Translations under genes and position numbers: made by a program | Notes under the pieces: generated by a model | Database searches by the model: none | What the model was told of the DNA's origin: nothing | What the model saw: the letters and a program-made list of their open reading frames with translations, nothing else | In this document: in pieces, positions 54,117 to 62,919 of the stretch | Layout of the letters: the number at the start of each line of letters is the position of its first letter | How positions within the stretch are numbered: the first letter of the stretch is position 1 | Assembly: GCF_900129885.1 (NCBI RefSeq) | Contig: NZ_FQXE01000003.1 | Location: forward strand, 248,001 to 312,000 | DNA length: 64,000 nt | DNA from: Pollutimonas bauzanensis | Lineage (GTDB): Bacteria; Pseudomonadota; Gammaproteobacteria; Burkholderiales; Burkholderiaceae_B | Direction: 5' to 3'

Positions 54117-54678
54117 TCGACGGTTCGCCGGCCTGTTCCAGGCCTGCCTCGCATTCGCGGGGCAGGCTGGCATACCATTCCCGCAGTGATTCCGCGCTGG
54201 GCGGCAATTCCGCCGCCATGCCGCCGGTAAAGCGGCGCCAGCCGGCCAGGTATTTCCGTTCGACCACAGTCAGCACGGGGATATCGGCGCTCATGAGGGC
54301 CAGCAGGTCGCTTGCAAAGCCGCCGCCCTCGGTTTCCAGCGTGCCAAAACGGTTGACCACCACCAGGTCCGCGCCCTGCTCGCACGCCCGGCGCAATATG
54401 ATGCTGGCTTCTGCCAGCGCGCCCGGATCGACGCAGCAGCCCCGCGCGCCGGCGCCGCGGTCCTGGGAGATGGACAGGCGCGAGCCGTCGGCCAGGTCTA
54501 TGATGCCCATTTGCCGCGCGCCGGTGGCGCTGAGGGTCTGCGGCGCCTGTACGACGCCATGGACCCTCAAGCCCTGGCGCTTGAGCTGCATTGCGAAGCG
54601 CAGCAGCAGTTCATCGCTGTGGTCCTGGCTGTCGTGGAGGATGGCGGCGGCGGGAATGCCGGTGTATTCATCGTTCAT
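54100..54678 (-). CDS. DUF2478-family protein
   Basis: 192 residues. P-loop-like start [34 protein letters not shown], and [19 protein letters not shown], the segment that defines DUF2478. The family resembles nucleotide-binding proteins and is often found near molybdenum-related genes. It overlaps the upstream DUF364 gene by 11 bp, so the two form an operon. Role unknown. Confidence 0.82.
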   Translation of the reverse strand: MNDEYTGIPAAAILHDSQDHSDELLLRFAMQLKRQGLRVHGVVQAPQTLSATGARQMGIIDLADGSRLSISQDRGAGARGCCVDPGALAEASIILRRACEQGADLVVVNRFGTLETEGGGFASDLLALMSADIPVLTVVERKYLAGWRRFTGGMAAELPPSAESLREWYASLPRECEAGLEQAGEPSIRPLS

Positions 54679-55564
54679 GTAGGCGGATTCCGGATTGGAA
54701 CTGCGAGGCTTCGAGCGGGGCCTGCGGCAGATGCAATGTTACGCGTTCGACGGTCTTTTCAAAAAAATGATAGCCCGAGCCGCCTTCGGCCAGGAGGTCC
54801 AGCAAAGGGTCGGGCTGCCTGACCCGCGTGCCCCCGATCAGCGTGACGCCGTGCCTTGCATAAGGCTGCGCCGCCAGCGTCGCGGTGGGGCCTATCAGGG
54901 CCACTTGCGCGCCGGGGGCGACGAGCGCCAGCAGGTCGTCCACGCTGCCGTTGATCAGGGTGGTGCCGGTCGAGATCAGTATATTGGCCCAGGGAATGAC
55001 AGCCGCGGCGCTATCGGCGGGGGCGTAGTAGGGCATTTCATCGGGCTTGAGCGTGGCGGGGTCGAGCTCCAGCACTTTGAACTCCACGCCGCGCTTGCGC
55101 AGTTCGCGCATGAAGGGAGGGAATGCGCCGACCAGGACGACCCGGTCGCCGGGATGCATGGGAATTTGCTGGAAGGCGTCGCCATGGCTGAGCACCGCAT
55201 CCTGCGGCGGCCCATCGCGCAGCCAGAGGGTTTCGGCCAGGGCGTTGAGCGTGGCGATGGCCAGCGCGCGGCGCATGTCCTGGGGCCGATACAGGTCTTC
55301 GAGCGCCTGGGTGACGGGCTTGCCGCGCAGTTTGCCCGACGAGGGCAATGCCATGGCCGAGCTGGGGCAGCAAACCGCATACGGCACGCTCTTGATCGGC
55401 GTGGCGCTCATTCCGCCATGGCCATTGTTGAGCTTGACGCCGGTAAAGAAAATGCCGACCACGACTCTTTCGAGGAACAGGTCTTCTATTGCGGGGCCCA
55501 GCCTTGCGCATATGTGCTGATGCAGGTCGGCGAGGAGGGATGGCGTGTCGCTGGGGATGGTCAT
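54668..55564 (-). CDS. DUF4213/DUF364-domain protein (putative metal-related)
   Basis: 298 residues. N-terminal DUF4213 part (LERVVVGIFFTGVKLNNGHGG) and C-terminal DUF364 Rossmann-like part (VVLVGAFPPFMRELRKRG, ILISTGTTLINGSVDDLLAL, VALIGPTATL). The DUF364 fold has been proposed to chelate heavy metals; activity is unknown. Two cysteines occur in VCCPSS. A 22-bp palindrome lies 118 bp upstream. Confidence 0.82.
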   Translation of the reverse strand: MTIPSDTPSLLADLHQHICARLGPAIEDLFLERVVVGIFFTGVKLNNGHGGMSATPIKSVPYAVCCPSSAMALPSSGKLRGKPVTQALEDLYRPQDMRRALAIATLNALAETLWLRDGPPQDAVLSHGDAFQQIPMHPGDRVVLVGAFPPFMRELRKRGVEFKVLELDPATLKPDEMPYYAPADSAAAVIPWANILISTGTTLINGSVDDLLALVAPGAQVALIGPTATLAAQPYARHGVTLIGGTRVRQPDPLLDLLAEGGSGYHFFEKTVERVTLHLPQAPLEASQFQSGIRLHER

Positions 55565-55681
55565 GGTGGCTTGCTTCCGAAAGGCCGCTTTTGTCTGTAT
55601 TCCCCGGTACGGCGCAGGGCCTGGCCGGGATTTTGCCGCGGAGGGGGGCGAAACTGGGCTGCAGCGATGAGCAAGCCGGTT

Positions 55682-55703
55682 TCATATATTAGATAATATA
55701 TGA
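55682..55703. promoter_or_regulatory. 22-bp perfect AT-rich palindrome (candidate operator)
   Basis: TCATATATTA-GA-TAATATATGA, perfect 10-bp arms with a 2-bp centre, in the gap between the DUF364 gene (minus) and the DUF1289 gene (plus). AT-rich TATATA half-sites recall ModE-type molybdate operators, but spacing differs from the E. coli site, so the assignment is only a guess. Confidence 0.55.
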
Positions 55704-55739
55704 CCATATGGCCTTGATGGCGATCAATACATACTGCGG

Positions 55740-55803
55740 GCGCGGCGCGGGCATGCGCAAGAGCCTGCTTGCGATAGGGGCTATTCCCATGCCCGCGCCG
55801 CGC
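55740..55803. repeat. 64-nt three-way-junction-like inverted repeat
   Basis: Perfect 16-bp arms GCGCGGCGCGGGCATG (55740-55755) and its complement (55788-55803) enclose two smaller hairpins, CGCAAG/CTTGCG (55756-55773) and ATAG/CTAT (55774-55784). It ends 19 bp before the DUF1289 start and could be RNA-active or a REP/MITE-like repeat. Confidence 0.65.
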
Positions 55804-55822
55804 AGTGCTACCATGCACGCCT

Positions 55823-56038
55823 ATGGATAATCCAGTTTCCGAACGCGACGACAGCCACGCCTTGCGGGTCACCGACTCCCCTTGCGTGGCGGTTTGCTCT
55901 ACGCTGTACGACGATATCTGCCGGGGCTGCGGGCGCACCGCCATGGAAGTGGCCAATTGGGTCTTTTTCGACGACGAGCAAAAAAGACAGATATGGCAGC
56001 GCATCACCGCGCAGGGCTATCCGCGCCGCAAAGGCTAG
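55823..56038 (+). CDS. DUF1289-family small protein
   Basis: 71 residues with the cysteine pattern CVAVCSTLYDDICRGCGR, typical of DUF1289, suggesting a bound metal or iron-sulfur cluster, followed by VANWVFFDDEQKRQIWQRI. ATG 55823 is used. Function unknown. ahcY lies downstream under its own promoter. Confidence 0.85.
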   Translation: MDNPVSERDDSHALRVTDSPCVAVCSTLYDDICRGCGRTAMEVANWVFFDDEQKRQIWQRITAQGYPRRKG

Positions 56039-56084
56039 CGGCGCCGGCCGGGGCCGTTCTCGGCGGGCGGGCGCATAATTGCGC

Positions 56085-56090
56085 TACAAT
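56085..56090 (+). promoter_or_regulatory. -10 element of ahcY
   Basis: TACAAT, 7 bp before the predicted start of the riboswitch transcript near 56097. The -35 is not clear. Confidence 0.5.
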
Positions 56091-56098
56091 TGCTCCTT

Positions 56099-56195
56099 CC
56101 TGAGGGGCGCTGCGACGGGGCTGGGATTGGGCCGACAGGCTTTTCAGTAACACCCGCTAGGCTCAGGATCATCTTTTGTTTCAACGGCGCTCATC
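56099..56195 (+). promoter_or_regulatory. S-adenosylhomocysteine (SAH) riboswitch
   Basis: Conserved blocks of the SAH riboswitch are in order: GGCGCTGCGAC (56106-56116), GGCTCAGG (56160-56167) and AACGGCGCTC (56183-56192). P1 pairs CCTGAG (56099-56104) with CTCAGG (56162-56167); the 3' GCGC can form the pseudoknot with GCGC at 56107-56110. GCTCATC (56189-56195) could instead pair with GATGAGC (56214-56220), a possible switching hairpin. It sits directly upstream of ahcY, which degrades SAH. Confidence 0.9.
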
Positions 56196-56269
56196 ATTTC
56201 CTGTACGGGCGAAGATGAGCTGTTGTTGTTGCGAGGCTTGCGCTGGTGCAGGTTTATTGGGATAAAACC

Positions 56270-57688
56270 ATGAACACTGTCGCTGACGCTGCATTTACCG
56301 ATTACAAGATTGCCGATATCGGCCTGGCCGGCTGGGGTCGTCGCGAAATCGCGATCGCCGAAACCGAAATGCCCGGCCTGATGTCCACGCGCGAAGAATA
56401 CGCCGCATCTCAACCCTTGAAAGGCGCGCGCATTGCGGGCAGCCTGCACATGACGATCCAGACGGCCGTGCTGATCGAAACCCTGCAAGCGCTGGGCGCC
56501 GAGGTGCGCTGGGCATCGTGCAATATTTTTTCCACCCAGGACCATGCCGCGGCGGCCATCGCCGCCACCGGGACTCCGGTGTTCGCCATCAAGGGCGAAA
56601 CGCTCGAGGACTACTGGAAATACACTCACCAGATTTTCCAGTGGCCCAATGGCCAGCATGCCAACATGATCCTCGACGACGGCGGCGACGCCACGGTGCT
56701 GCTGCACCTGGGCGCCAAGGCCGAAGGCGACATATCGGTGCTGGACAAGCCCACGAGCGAAGAAGAGCGCGTGCTGTTCGCCGCCATCAAGGCGCAGCTG
56801 GCGCGCGATCCCAAGTGGTATTCCACTCGCCTGGCGCAGGTCAAGGGCGTTACCGAGGAAACCACCACCGGCGTGCATCGCCTGTATCAAATGTCCAAGA
56901 AGGGCGAGCTGGCCTTCCCCGGCATCAACGTCAACGATTCGGTGACCAAATCCAAATTCGACAACCTGTATGGCTGCCGCGAATCCCTGGTCGACGGCAT
57001 CAAGCGCGCGACCGACGTCATGGTCGCCGGCAAGGTTGCCGTGGTTTGCGGTTTTGGCGATGTCGGCAAGGGTTGCGCCCAGGCGCTGTCGGCCTTGCGC
57101 GCCCAGGTCTGGGTCACGGAAGTCGACCCCATTTGCGCCCTGCAGGCCTCCATGGAAGGCTATAAAGTCGTCACCATCGAGGAAGCCGCCGACAAGGCGG
57201 ATATCTTCGTCACCGCCACCGGCAACTACCATGTGATCACGCGCGAACACATGGACCTGATGAAAGACCAGGCCATCGTTTGCAATATCGGCCACTTCGA
57301 CAATGAAATCGACGTCGCCTCCATCGAGGGCCTGCAATGGGAAGAAGTCAAGCCCCAGGTCGACCATGTGATTTTCCCCGACGGCAAGCGCATCATCCTG
57401 CTGGCCAAGGGCCGCCTGGTGAACCTGGGCTGCGCCACCGGCCATCCTTCATTCGTCATGTCGGCATCGTTCACCAACCAGACCATTGCGCAAATCGAGC
57501 TCTACACGCGCGGCGAAGCCTACGAGAAAGGCCAGGTCTATGTGCTGCCCAAGCATCTGGACGAAAAAGTGGCGCGCCTGCACCTGAAGAAGCTGGGCGT
57601 GCGCTTGACCGAGCTGCGCCAGGACCAGGCCGACTACATCAACGTGCCGGTGGCCGGACCCTACAAACCCGAACACTACCGTTATTAA
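56270..57688 (+). CDS. ahcY: Adenosylhomocysteinase
   Basis: Hydrolyses SAH to adenosine and homocysteine. 472 residues, with the ~40-residue insertion common in bacterial forms. Signatures: [10 protein letters not shown]-like [16 protein letters not shown], the NAD-binding [16 protein letters not shown], and C-terminal [12 protein letters not shown] 56270 gives [22 protein letters not shown]. Controlled by the SAH riboswitch; followed by a holin-family gene and metF. Confidence 0.97.
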   Translation: MNTVADAAFTDYKIADIGLAGWGRREIAIAETEMPGLMSTREEYAASQPLKGARIAGSLHMTIQTAVLIETLQALGAEVRWASCNIFSTQDHAAAAIAATGTPVFAIKGETLEDYWKYTHQIFQWPNGQHANMILDDGGDATVLLHLGAKAEGDISVLDKPTSEEERVLFAAIKAQLARDPKWYSTRLAQVKGVTEETTTGVHRLYQMSKKGELAFPGINVNDSVTKSKFDNLYGCRESLVDGIKRATDVMVAGKVAVVCGFGDVGKGCAQALSALRAQVWVTEVDPICALQASMEGYKVVTIEEAADKADIFVTATGNYHVITREHMDLMKDQAIVCNIGHFDNEIDVASIEGLQWEEVKPQVDHVIFPDGKRIILLAKGRLVNLGCATGHPSFVMSASFTNQTIAQIELYTRGEAYEKGQVYVLPKHLDEKVARLHLKKLGVRLTELRQDQADYINVPVAGPYKPEHYRY

Positions 57689-57724
57689 TCCAGCCTGCAG
57701 GGCTTACCAAAGGAGCATTACGCT

Positions 57725-58063
57725 ATGGAACTGATACTTGTCTGGATTTTGAATGCCGTGGCCTTGCTGGTCGTGGCTTATATATTGCCCGGCATCACGG
57801 TGGCATCGTTCGGGTCGGCGCTGATCGCGGCCCTGGTGCTCGGCTTGCTCAACACCCTGGTCAAGCCGCTGCTCATCTTGCTGACCCTGCCTATCACCAT
57901 CGTTACGCTGGGCCTGTTCCTGCTGGTGCTCAATGCGCTGGTGTTCTGGTTCGCCGGCTCGGTGCTCAAGGGCTTCCAGGTCAGCGGATTCTGGTGGGCC
58001 TTGCTGGGCGCTTTTGTCTATAGCGTGGTGTCCGGGCTTTTGTCGAGGCTGTTGGTCCAATGA
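57725..58063 (+). CDS. Phage holin family IV-like (YvlD-type) membrane protein
   Basis: 112 residues, four membrane helices, of the mycobacterial 4-TMS holin superfamily/DUF360 type. AAAGGAG lies upstream. Despite the name there is no phage context: the gene is regularly found between ahcY and metF in Burkholderiales. Overlaps metF by 4 bp. Role unknown. Confidence 0.88.
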   Translation: MELILVWILNAVALLVVAYILPGITVASFGSALIAALVLGLLNTLVKPLLILLTLPITIVTLGLFLLVLNALVFWFAGSVLKGFQVSGFWWALLGAFVYSVVSGLLSRLLVQ

Positions 58064-58899
58064 GCTCCACGAAGGCGATCAGTCTGGAGTTTTTCCCGCC
58101 CCGCGACATTGCGGCCCAGGAAAAGCTGGTGCGATCGGCCAAGCAGTTGCTGGCCCTGCATCCGGCCTACGTCAGCGTAACCTTCGGCGCCGGCGGCTCG
58201 ACCCGCACCGGCACTGCCGATACGGTGCGCCTGCTGCAGAACCTGGGCTGCGACGCCGCGCCGCATTTGTCGTGCATAGGGGCGACCCGCGCGGTGCTGG
58301 CCGATATACTGGATAGCTATCGCGAGCAGGGCATCAGGCGCATAGTGGCGCTGCGCGGCGATTTGCCTTCGGGCATGGGCGGCGACCAGGGCGAATTGCA
58401 CTACGCGAGCGAACTGGTGGCGTTCATCCGCCAGCACAGCGGCGACTGGTTCCACATCGAAGTGGCCGGCTATCCCGAGATGCACCCGCAGGCGCCGGGC
58501 GCCGCCGCGGATCTCGACCACTTCGTGAACAAGGTCCGGGCGGGCGCCAATAGCGCGATCACCCAGTACTTCTTCAACGCCGACGCGTATTTCGACTTTG
58601 TCGACCGCAGCCGCGCCAAGGGCGTCGATATTCCTATCGTGCCGGGCATCATGCCCATCACCAACTATGCGCAGCTGGCGCGCTTTTCGAATATGTGCGG
58701 CGCGGAGATCCCGCGCTGGATACGCTTGCGGCTGGCCGATTTCGGCGACGACAAGGCTTCGATCAAGGCGTTTGGCGTGGAAGTCATTTCGCGCCTGTCG
58801 CAGGACCTGCTCGACAACGGCGCGCCGGGGCTGCATTTCTATACGCTCAACAACGCCGAAGTGACCATGGCGATATGGCGGCAACTGCGCCTGGATTGA
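58060..58899 (+). CDS. metF: Methylenetetrahydrofolate reductase
   Basis: Reduces 5,10-methylene-THF to 5-methyl-THF for methionine synthesis. 279 residues: ISLEFFPPRD at the N-terminus (catalytic Glu), SVTFGAGGSTRTGT, LRGDLPSG, and PGIMPITNYAQLARF. ATG overlaps the holin-type stop (ATGA). With ahcY and metK it completes part of the methyl cycle. Confidence 0.96.
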   Translation: MSSTKAISLEFFPPRDIAAQEKLVRSAKQLLALHPAYVSVTFGAGGSTRTGTADTVRLLQNLGCDAAPHLSCIGATRAVLADILDSYREQGIRRIVALRGDLPSGMGGDQGELHYASELVAFIRQHSGDWFHIEVAGYPEMHPQAPGAAADLDHFVNKVRAGANSAITQYFFNADAYFDFVDRSRAKGVDIPIVPGIMPITNYAQLARFSNMCGAEIPRWIRLRLADFGDDKASIKAFGVEVISRLSQDLLDNGAPGLHFYTLNNAEVTMAIWRQLRLD

Positions 58900-58948
58900 C
58901 GCGCGCCGGTCCGGCCCGCGCCGGGGGCCTGGCCCGCCGGCGCCGCCA

Positions 58949-59581
58949 TTACGCCAACACCGGCGCGGGCACAGCCCAGCCCTTGTCGGTCAGGATGCCG
59001 TCGAGCTTTACGTCGTGGGGGGCGGGCGTATGCGGTTCGCCGGACAAGTCCCCGGTGGCCCAGGCTATGCCTATGCTGATATAGGAATGGTTCTGTTCCT
59101 TCATGGCCGCCAGGGTGCGGTCATAGTATCCTTTGCCGTAGCCGACGCGGTCGCCCTGGCGGGTGTAGCCCAGCGTGGGCACCAGGATGATGTCGGGCAG
59201 CGGCGCGGGTTCGCCTATCGGTTCGCGTATGCCGTAGGCGCCTTCCTGCATGGGGGCGTCCGGTTGCCACAGCCTGAATTCGAGAGGGGCGTTCGGGCTT
59301 GCCACGACGGGCAGCGATACGCGGTATCCTTCTTCTTCCACCCATTGCCGCAGCAGCGGCTGCAACTGGGGTTCATCCTCTGTCGACCAGAATGCCGCGA
59401 TGTGGCGCGGCAGGGGCTTGCCGGCTTCCAGCAATTTGCTGCGGTTGGTCGCCAGCCAGGTAAACAACCGGCCCCGTATCAGCAGCCCGCCGCGGTTGCG
59501 GTCTATGGGGCTCTGGGCTGCCCGCAGCTGTTTTAGTCGCACGCGTAGCGGGACTGCGTTATTCTCTGTGCTGTTATTCAT
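58949..59581 (-). CDS. fthC: 5-formyltetrahydrofolate cyclo-ligase
   Basis: Converts 5-formyl-THF to 5,10-methenyl-THF using ATP. 210 residues. The signature LVPTLGYTRQGDRVGYGKGYYDRTLA is present near the C-terminal third; RLKQLRAAQ and HIAAFWSTEDEPQLQPLL are N-terminal family segments. Convergent with metF; the GC-rich gap can form a hairpin (GCGCCGG 58903-58909 with CCGGCGC 58937-58943). Confidence 0.93.
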   Translation of the reverse strand: MNNSTENNAVPLRVRLKQLRAAQSPIDRNRGGLLIRGRLFTWLATNRSKLLEAGKPLPRHIAAFWSTEDEPQLQPLLRQWVEEEGYRVSLPVVASPNAPLEFRLWQPDAPMQEGAYGIREPIGEPAPLPDIILVPTLGYTRQGDRVGYGKGYYDRTLAAMKEQNHSYISIGIAWATGDLSGEPHTPAPHDVKLDGILTDKGWAVPAPVLA

Positions 59582-59656
59582 GGCGGTGTTATGTGGGGTC
59601 AAGACAAGATGGTAGACAATAGGCAACGGTATCAGAAAACCAGGAACTTTTCTGCT

Positions 59657-61777
59657 ATGGCTCCCGCCCATTGTTCGCGGGCCGCCCTTTGGCTGGCGCT
59701 TTCGGTCGGCCTGGTGGGCTGTGCCGGCGCCGAGCGGCCGGTCCATTCGGCCACGGCGGCCGACGCCTCAAGCGCAACGGCCGCGCCAGGCCTGGCCAAT
59801 GCCGAGCTGCGGCAGTCTCTGCTTGCCCCTGGCCCGCCGCAACAGGCCGGCCTGCCGGCTGCCGAGGGTGGCGCGGCCCCAGCCACCGTCACCTTGATTA
59901 CGCCACCCGTGGCGCGCCAGGCCGTGCTCGATGCGCGCGAGGCCATGCAAAAGAAACAATGGTCCCGCCTGGAAGGCCTGGCGCCGCTCGCCCAGGCCGA
60001 CCCGGTGCTGGGCGCATACGCCGAGTACTGGCTGTTGCGCCAGCAGCTGCAAGACAGCAGCCAGCCGGTGCCGGACGCCCGGCTGCAGCGGTTCATGGCG
60101 GTCAATCAGGACGCCTATCTGGCCGACAAGCTCAAGGCCGACTGGATCGTGGCCGCGGCGCGCTCCGGCAACTATGCGCTGGTCAATCGATTGGGGCCTG
60201 TGGTCAACAGCAATGCCCATGTGGAGTGTTCGCGCCTGCTGTCCCAGCACATGGCCGGGGAGCGCGTGAAATCGGTCCAGGTCATGGCGGCGTTCCAGCC
60301 CAACCGCGCCTGCTGGAGCATGCTGGACCAGATGGAAAGCAGCAAGGTGGTGGGCTGGAAAGAACTGGAGCCGCTGCTGCGCGCCACGCTGGAGACCAAC
60401 AAGACGGGCGACGCCCAGCGCCTGGCCGCCGTCATGTTCGACACGACAGACATGGTGGCCTACGCCGCCCTGATGAAGAACCCCAAGAAGTGGCTGGCCG
60501 GCCGCAAGCCTCCCCGGTCGCGCGCCGATATCGAGCTGGTCACCATTGCCCTGTCGCGGCTGGCCTACGGCAAAGAGCGCAGCGAGAACGCGGCCTATGT
60601 GGAAAGCGCGTGGTCCAAGTCCATCCCGAAGCCGAATATCGAATGGGTATGGAGCCAGTTCGGCCTGGTTGCCGCCCTGAATGTCGAGCAGGACGCCGCG
60701 GCCTGGTACCGTCGCTCCGGCAATGCCCGGCTGACCGATTACAACCACGCCTGGCAGGTCCGCGCGGAACTGCGCCAGCCGCGCATAGACTGGGACTGGG
60801 TGGCCAAGTCGATACGCAGGATGTCGGCCGGCCAGGCCGCGGAGCCGGTGTGGGTCTATTGGTACGCCCGCGCCCTGGCGGCGCAAGGCAATCAAAAGGC
60901 GGCCGCCCAGCACTATGAATCGATCGCCGGCGAACTCAGCTTTTATGGCCAGCTGGCCAGCGAGGAGCTCGGCAAAACCCCGGTCTTGCCGCCAGCGCCC
61001 GCGGTGGTCAGCGCCGCTGAATTGCAGGCGGCCAAGTCCAATCCTGGCCTGCAGCGCGCCATTCAATTGTTCGACCTGGGCTGGCGCCCCGAGGCCGTGC
61101 CCGAATGGAATTTCGCCATCAAGGATATGAGCGACCGCCAGCTGCTTGCCGCCGCCGAGCTTGCGCGCCAGGAACACATCTACGACCGCGTGGTCAACAC
61201 GTCGCTGCGCACCGAGAAGGAAATCGACTTCACGCAGCGCTTCATCGCGCCGTTCGAAGGCCGGGTCGCCGAGAAAGCGCGCCTGATCAACCTGGATCCC
61301 GCGTGGGTGTACGGCCTGATCCGCCAGGAGTCGCGCTTCATTACCGATGCGCGCTCGCGCGTCGGCGCATCGGGCCTGATGCAGTTGATGCCGGCCACCG
61401 CGCGCTGGGTCGCCAAGAAGATAGGCATGAAGGACTTCTCACCGTCCTCGGTCAACGACTTCGACACCAACACCGTGCTGGGCACCAATTATCTCAGCAT
61501 GGTGCTCAGCAACCTCAACGGTTCCCAGGTACTGGCCACGGCGGGTTATAACGCGGGCCCCGGGCGCCCGGTGCAGTGGCGCTCCAAGCTTGCCGCGCCG
61601 GTGGAAGGCGCGATCTTCGCCGAGACCATACCGTTTACCGAAACGCGCTTGTACGTCAAGAACGTCATGTCCAACGCCACGTATTACGCCATGCTGTTCA
61701 CAGGCAAGCCGCATTCGCTGAAAGAGCGCCTGGGCACGGTGTCGCCCCTGCCGCAGAAGCGTATCGATCTGCCATGA
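59657..61777 (+). CDS. slt: Soluble-type lytic murein transglycosylase, lipoprotein
   Basis: Cleaves peptidoglycan glycan strands in the periplasm. 706 residues from ATG 59657; in-frame ATGs at 59591 and 59609 would lengthen the N-terminus. The lipobox is SVGLVGC (about residues 16-22), so it should be membrane-attached. A long alpha-superhelical region precedes the C-terminal SLT domain, with catalytic Glu in GLIRQESRF, then [13 protein letters not shown] and [11 protein letters not shown]. Confidence 0.92.
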   Translation: MAPAHCSRAALWLALSVGLVGCAGAERPVHSATAADASSATAAPGLANAELRQSLLAPGPPQQAGLPAAEGGAAPATVTLITPPVARQAVLDAREAMQKKQWSRLEGLAPLAQADPVLGAYAEYWLLRQQLQDSSQPVPDARLQRFMAVNQDAYLADKLKADWIVAAARSGNYALVNRLGPVVNSNAHVECSRLLSQHMAGERVKSVQVMAAFQPNRACWSMLDQMESSKVVGWKELEPLLRATLETNKTGDAQRLAAVMFDTTDMVAYAALMKNPKKWLAGRKPPRSRADIELVTIALSRLAYGKERSENAAYVESAWSKSIPKPNIEWVWSQFGLVAALNVEQDAAAWYRRSGNARLTDYNHAWQVRAELRQPRIDWDWVAKSIRRMSAGQAAEPVWVYWYARALAAQGNQKAAAQHYESIAGELSFYGQLASEELGKTPVLPPAPAVVSAAELQAAKSNPGLQRAIQLFDLGWRPEAVPEWNFAIKDMSDRQLLAAAELARQEHIYDRVVNTSLRTEKEIDFTQRFIAPFEGRVAEKARLINLDPAWVYGLIRQESRFITDARSRVGASGLMQLMPATARWVAKKIGMKDFSPSSVNDFDTNTVLGTNYLSMVLSNLNGSQVLATAGYNAGPGRPVQWRSKLAAPVEGAIFAETIPFTETRLYVKNVMSNATYYAMLFTGKPHSLKERLGTVSPLPQKRIDLP

Positions 61778-62901
61778 GCGACCCCGCCATCCAGGGGCTG
61801 GATGTATATATCGTGGGCGGAGCGGTCCGGGACGCGCTGCTTGGCCTGCCCGCCGGGGACCGCGACTGGGTGGTCGTGGGCGCGACTCCCGAGCAAATGG
61901 CCAGGCGCGGCTTCATTCCGGTGGGCGGCGATTTTCCAGTCTTCCTGCATCCCGGCAACAAGGAGGAATACGCGCTGGCGCGCACCGAGCGCAAATCGGG
62001 GCGGGGCTACAAGGGCTTCACCTTCTATACCGGCCCTGATGTCAGCCTGGAAGCCGACCTGCAGCGGCGGGACCTGACGATCAACGCGATTGCCCAGGCG
62101 CCCGACGGGCGCCTGGTCGACCCGCTGGATGGCCAGGCCGATATCAGGCACAAGGTGCTCAGGCATGTCGGGCAGGCCTTTGCCGAGGACCCGGTGCGCT
62201 TGCTGCGCCTGGCCCGCTTCGCCGCGCGCTTCCACGATTTTTCCATTGCGCCCGAAACGCTGGAACTGGCGTGCCGGCTGGTGGACCAGGGCGAGGTCGA
62301 TGCGCTGGTTCCCGAGCGTGTCTGGCGCGAAATGGCCAAAGGCCTGATGGCCGACAGGCCCGGCCGCATGTTCGATGTGCTGGCGGCCACCGGCGCGCTG
62401 CCGCGCGTCCTGCCGGGCCTGCGGTTCGAGGCGCCGATAGCCGACGAACTGGCGATTGCGGCGCGGGCCGGGCTGGGCCTGCCCGCGCGCTTTGCATTGC
62501 TGTGCCGCTTGTCGGACGCGCCAGAGAGCATAGGCAGGCACGTGCGCGCTCCCGGCGACTGCCAGGACTACGCCCGGCTTTTGCCCATGGTGCTGGCCGG
62601 TATCGAAGCGCAGCGCCGCGGCGCGGCGCGGGATGCCCGGCACTGCGCGCAAGCCTGCCTGGACCTGATGGAGCGCTGCGACGCCTTGCGCAAGCCCGAG
62701 CGCTTTCTCGACCTGATCGCGGCCGCCGCCTGCGCGCGCGAGGCTGACCAGGGGGCATGGCGCGCGCGGGTAGCCGCCATCCGGTCCATAGACGCCGGCG
62801 CCATTGCCAGGCGCATGCAGGGCGAGCCGCTGCGCATCAAGGAAGCATTGCACGGCGCCCGTTTGCGCGCGCTGGAATCCTTATCCGGGGCCGCGCCGTA
62901 A
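61774..62901 (+). CDS. cca: CCA tRNA nucleotidyltransferase
   Basis: Adds or repairs the 3' CCA of tRNAs. 375 residues. ATG overlaps the slt stop (ATGA). Motifs [26 protein letters not shown] (metal-binding DxD), [11 protein letters not shown] and [16 protein letters not shown] are intact. The C-terminal HD phosphohydrolase motifs of E. coli Cca are not visible, so it is probably a CCA-adding enzyme without phosphatase activity. Confidence 0.94.
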   Translation: MSDPAIQGLDVYIVGGAVRDALLGLPAGDRDWVVVGATPEQMARRGFIPVGGDFPVFLHPGNKEEYALARTERKSGRGYKGFTFYTGPDVSLEADLQRRDLTINAIAQAPDGRLVDPLDGQADIRHKVLRHVGQAFAEDPVRLLRLARFAARFHDFSIAPETLELACRLVDQGEVDALVPERVWREMAKGLMADRPGRMFDVLAATGALPRVLPGLRFEAPIADELAIAARAGLGLPARFALLCRLSDAPESIGRHVRAPGDCQDYARLLPMVLAGIEAQRRGAARDARHCAQACLDLMERCDALRKPERFLDLIAAAACAREADQGAWRARVAAIRSIDAGAIARRMQGEPLRIKEALHGARLRALESLSGAAP

Positions 62902-62919
62902 GCCTGCGGGACACCGGTC

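Noticed and set aside
57725-58063. Prophage holin
   Set aside because: No phage genes nearby, and the protein sits in the conserved ahcY-metF context, so the holin label is only a family name.
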